The notes under the pieces: generated by a model
Seen by the model: the letters and a program-made list of their open reading frames with translations, nothing else
Told to the model about the DNA's origin: nothing
Database searches by the model: none
DNA from: Rubrobacteraceae bacterium
GTDB taxonomy: Bacteria; Actinomycetota; Rubrobacteria; Rubrobacterales; Rubrobacteraceae
DNA: 6,941 nt
Assembly (NCBI GenBank): GCA_029240775.1
Contig: JARDZQ010000087.1
Coordinates: forward strand, 1-6,941
Direction of reading: 5' to 3'
Shown: positions 5,120 through 6,941 of the stretch, piece by piece
How positions within the stretch are numbered: position 1 is the stretch's first letter
Layout: each line of letters starts with the position of its first letter
Translations under genes and position numbers: made by a program

Positions 5120-5935
5120 ATGAGGCCCATATGCTTTATATCGGACTACGGCCTCACCGACGTCCTCGTGGGGACCTGCAAGGGCGTGATCATGAGTATC
5201 GCCCCACGGACCACCATAATAGACGTGATCCACAGCGTCCCCGAGTTTGACGTAATTCGGGGTGCGGAGACGTTGCGCCACGCCACCCGGTATATGCCCG
5301 AGGACGCCGTCTACCTGGCGATAGTAGACCCGGGGGACAAGACCGAGAGGCGGGCGCTCGCCGCCGAGGTCCAGAGCGGAGCCTACCTGGTCGGCCCGGA
5401 TAATGGTCTGCTCCTGCCCGCGGCCGAAGCCCTAGGCGGCATAGCGCGGGTGGTCCACCTCACTAACCCCCAATACCACGTGCAGCCCGTCTCCAATGCC
5501 TTCCACGGCCGGGACGTCTTCTCCCCGGTGGCGGCCCACCTAGCCAGGGGAGCGGATCTCGACGATCTGGGAGAAGGGGTGGTACCGACCTCGATGACCT
5601 CCCTGGAGTTCCCCGGGTTCCTGCAGGAACCCGGCGGGGGGATCGCGGCAGAGATAATCAACATCGACCGTTTCGGTAATGCTCGGCTCTCCGTCATGCA
5701 GGAGGTTCTGAACCTCCGGTATGGCACGTCCCTGGAGATCGGGGTTCGGGACGAGGTCCTCGAGGCAAGGTACGTGGAGACCTTCGGGACCGCGGAGGAC
5801 GGCGACCTGGTCGTGGTCCCCGACTCCCACTGGCGCTTGAGCCTCGCCGTGAACAAAGGCAACGCCGCTCGAGCTTTGCTGCTATCCCCCGGGGATGAGA
5901 TCCGTCTCAGGCCTTCGGCGAAGACGATCCGATGA
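5120..5935 (+). CDS. SAM hydroxide adenosyltransferase (DUF62 family)
   Basis: DUF62 enzymes use water-derived hydroxide to split S-adenosylmethionine into adenosine and L-methionine. The 271-residue product has the family's landmarks in order: FISDYG (6-11, usually DFG), TDVLVGTCKGVI (13-24), IIDVIHSVPEFD (33-44), VDPGDKTERR (69-78), GPDNGLL (92-98), FHGRDVFSP (128-136) and the C-terminal domain motif INIDRFGNARLSV. D70, R77 and H129 match the Asp-Arg-His set described for this family. The ATG at 5120 places the first strand right at the N-terminus, as in relatives. In-frame codons reach back to an ATG at 4931, but the extra 63 residues are unlike the family. VDPGDKT departs from the common VDPGVGT. 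It appears to be a single-gene unit with its own promoter, facing the phosphoesterase gene with a 28-base gap. Confidence 0.9.
   Translation: MRPICFISDYGLTDVLVGTCKGVIMSIAPRTTIIDVIHSVPEFDVIRGAETLRHATRYMPEDAVYLAIVDPGDKTERRALAAEVQSGAYLVGPDNGLLLPAAEALGGIARVVHLTNPQYHVQPVSNAFHGRDVFSPVAAHLARGADLDDLGEGVVPTSMTSLEFPGFLQEPGGGIAAEIINIDRFGNARLSVMQEVLNLRYGTSLEIGVRDEVLEARYVETFGTAEDGDLVVVPDSHWRLSLAVNKGNAARALLLSPGDEIRLRPSAKTIR
5613..5634. repeat. Perfect 22-bp palindrome inside the SAM enzyme gene
   Basis: Eleven-base arms, beginning CCGGGTTCCTG and centred between 5623 and 5624 on CTGCAG, are perfectly self-complementary without a spacer. The sequence lies in codons for FPGFLQEPGG, in the linker between the two domains, where the family varies. 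It may be chance, or a DNA-binding or cruciform-forming site. Confidence 0.6.
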
Positions 5936-5954
5936 TGGGGTTTTCGGCGCCCCA
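5936..5954. terminator. Candidate shared terminator between convergent genes
   Basis: The 28-base gap between the SAM enzyme stop and the phosphoesterase stop contains TGGGG (5936-5940) and CCCCA (5950-5954) around a nine-base loop that includes TTTT. The position between two convergent genes suits a two-way terminator. The stem is only 5 bp and no T-run follows on either strand, so the call is tentative. Confidence 0.3.
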
Positions 5955-5963
5955 AGATCTCGC

Positions 5964-6770
5964 TCACTGTTGCGGATGGCCGGTAACCTCGGCGTCGATC
6001 CTCTCCTCGTAGCGCGAGTACTCCTGGGTATTGCGGTCGAAGCGCACCGCGAGCTCCCGCTGCTTGAACGGGTACTTGCGGAAGACCTGAACGCGCCCAT
6101 CCTCCACCTCGATCACGTTGTAGCAGGGACGGGTGTCTCCCCTGAGGCGTAGGGTCGAGGCGGTCCCCGCGTTGACGATCAGCATGTTCTCCAGCCTCCA
6201 GGAATACGGCACGTGCTTGTGCCCTGAGAGGACAAGATCCACCCCCGCCTGTATGAGCCTCTCCAGGACGTCCCCGGCGTCGAAGATAATGTTGCGCTCG
6301 CGCCCGGTCCCTGGAAGCGAGATGAGGTGGTGGTGGACGACGAATATCTTGAGTTTATCCCGCGCATCGGAGAACGACTCCTCGATGAACCCGTAGTGCT
6401 CCCGGCCAACCTGCCCGTCGTTGAGGTCCGGCTCCGAGGAGTCGACGCCGGCCAGGATCACGTCGTCGAGATCTATGACCGACTGACGCTCACCGAAGAG
6501 CCGCTCAAAGTGGATGTAGCCTACGTTTCGCGCGTCGTGGTTGCCGGGGATGACCATGACGTTCTCGCACTCGAGACGGTCGATATACTCCGCGGCCAGT
6601 TCGAACTCTTCCCGGTACCCCGCGTCGGTTAGATCACCTGAGACCACGACCACCCTTGGGTTTGCGCGGTTGATCTCGATGAGCGTCCGGTCCAGAAGCT
6701 CGGGGATGAAGCGAGCGTTGCCGCAGTGGATATCGCTTATCTGGCATATGGTCAACCGGCCGTTACCCAT
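5964..6770 (-). CDS. Calcineurin-like metallophosphoesterase
   Basis: The 268-residue product carries the full two-metal phosphoesterase signature in order: D13-x-H15 (SDIH), GDLTD (45-49, metal-bridging D46), GNHD (76-79, N77 and H78), HHH (146-148) and GHKH (183-186). This order and the short length fit the class III cyclic nucleotide phosphodiesterase (CpdA/Icc-like) branch, but the substrate cannot be read from sequence; other phosphodiesters are possible. There is no signal peptide, so it is cytoplasmic. The ATG at 6770 has a Shine-Dalgarno GGAG six bases upstream, unlike the + strand genes of the window, and the first metal motif follows at once. It begins 33 bases after the stop of the polyphosphate glucokinase gene on the same strand, so the two are probably co-transcribed. 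The C-terminal tail after about residue 205 is charged and not recognised. Confidence 0.9.
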   Translation of the reverse strand: MGNGRLTICQISDIHCGNARFIPELLDRTLIEINRANPRVVVVSGDLTDAGYREEFELAAEYIDRLECENVMVIPGNHDARNVGYIHFERLFGERQSVIDLDDVILAGVDSSEPDLNDGQVGREHYGFIEESFSDARDKLKIFVVHHHLISLPGTGRERNIIFDAGDVLERLIQAGVDLVLSGHKHVPYSWRLENMLIVNAGTASTLRLRGDTRPCYNVIEVEDGRVQVFRKYPFKQRELAVRFDRNTQEYSRYEERIDAEVTGHPQQ

Positions 6771-6803
6771 GTTCTGCTCCGAATCTGGCCTCGGCCTGAT
6801 CGC

Positions 6804-6941
6804 TCACTCTGCTGCCCGTAGCGGGGATCTTTCTGGTACGCTGGCCAGTGCGGCTCCGGCGATGCCGGCCTCGTTGAGCATCTCAGCCCGGACAACCTTC
6901 GTGCGCGCCGTGAGGTGCGGGAAGAACCTATCGGACCTCTT
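6804..6941 (-). CDS. ppgK: Polyphosphate glucokinase, C-terminal end (ROK family, partial)
   Basis: Reading leftward from the right edge gives 45 residues and a TGA at 6806-6804. The sequence includes FFPHLTARTKVVRAEMLNEA, then GIAGAALASV. This matches the C-terminus of actinobacterial polyphosphate glucokinases, which phosphorylate glucose to glucose-6-phosphate with polyphosphate or ATP; the equivalent tuberculosis-type ending has RTPIVPA...NTAGIVGAAMAS. The phosphate-binding and sugar-binding motifs lie outside the window, so donor preference cannot be judged and another ROK glucokinase remains possible. The gene is first in a probable two-gene minus-strand unit with the metallophosphoesterase. 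Confidence 0.72.
   Translation of the reverse strand, partial: KRSDRFFPHLTARTKVVRAEMLNEAGIAGAALASVPERSPLRAAE

Noticed and set aside
1..6941. CRISPR array, insertion sequence or prophage
   Set aside because: No regularly spaced repeats, transposase, integrase or terminal inverted repeats were seen on either strand.

Overview
The window is high-GC bacterial chromosome with strong G/C preference at third codon positions. The gene set (queuosine enzyme QueG, a J-domain membrane protein, a cobalt-free-standing M2-type peptidase, a SAM-cleaving DUF62 enzyme, a calcineurin-like phosphoesterase and the tail of an actinobacterial-style polyphosphate glucokinase) and the sparse ribosome binding sites fit an actinomycete, most like the Rubrobacter lineage. 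That placement is an inference from protein flavour, not a database result.

Layout. Positions 2-790 (+) are the C-terminal part of a multi-pass membrane protein open at the left edge. After an 86-base gap holding a perfect 8-bp-arm inverted repeat and a -10-like box come queG (883-2049), a four-helix J-domain protein (2062-2850) and an M2-family zinc peptidase (2854-4578), all on + with gaps of 12 and 3 bases, so probably one transcription unit, with a possible internal promoter before the J-domain gene. A 541-base, less GC-biased gap (4579-5119) follows. It has no convincing gene but holds hairpins, a 9-bp direct repeat and a good -10 box placed exactly for a leaderless start of the SAM hydroxide adenosyltransferase gene (5120-5935, +). 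Convergent to it, on the minus strand, run a polyphosphate glucokinase tail (6941-6804) and a metallophosphoesterase (6770-5964), an apparent operon.

How the genes relate. These are mostly housekeeping functions: tRNA modification, chaperone cofactor, peptide hydrolysis, SAM turnover and glucose phosphorylation. I see no evidence of a mobile island, defence system, CRISPR array or biosynthetic cluster. The most unusual signals are small-scale. A roughly 41-codon in-frame insert in the peptidase gene has weaker GC3 than its flanks and folds into two hairpins, like a palindromic repeat element accommodated inside a protein. -10-like hexamers lie 5-11 bases before three start codons, suggesting leaderless or near-leaderless mRNAs. 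Two different symmetric or repeated motifs sit where the -35 elements would be.
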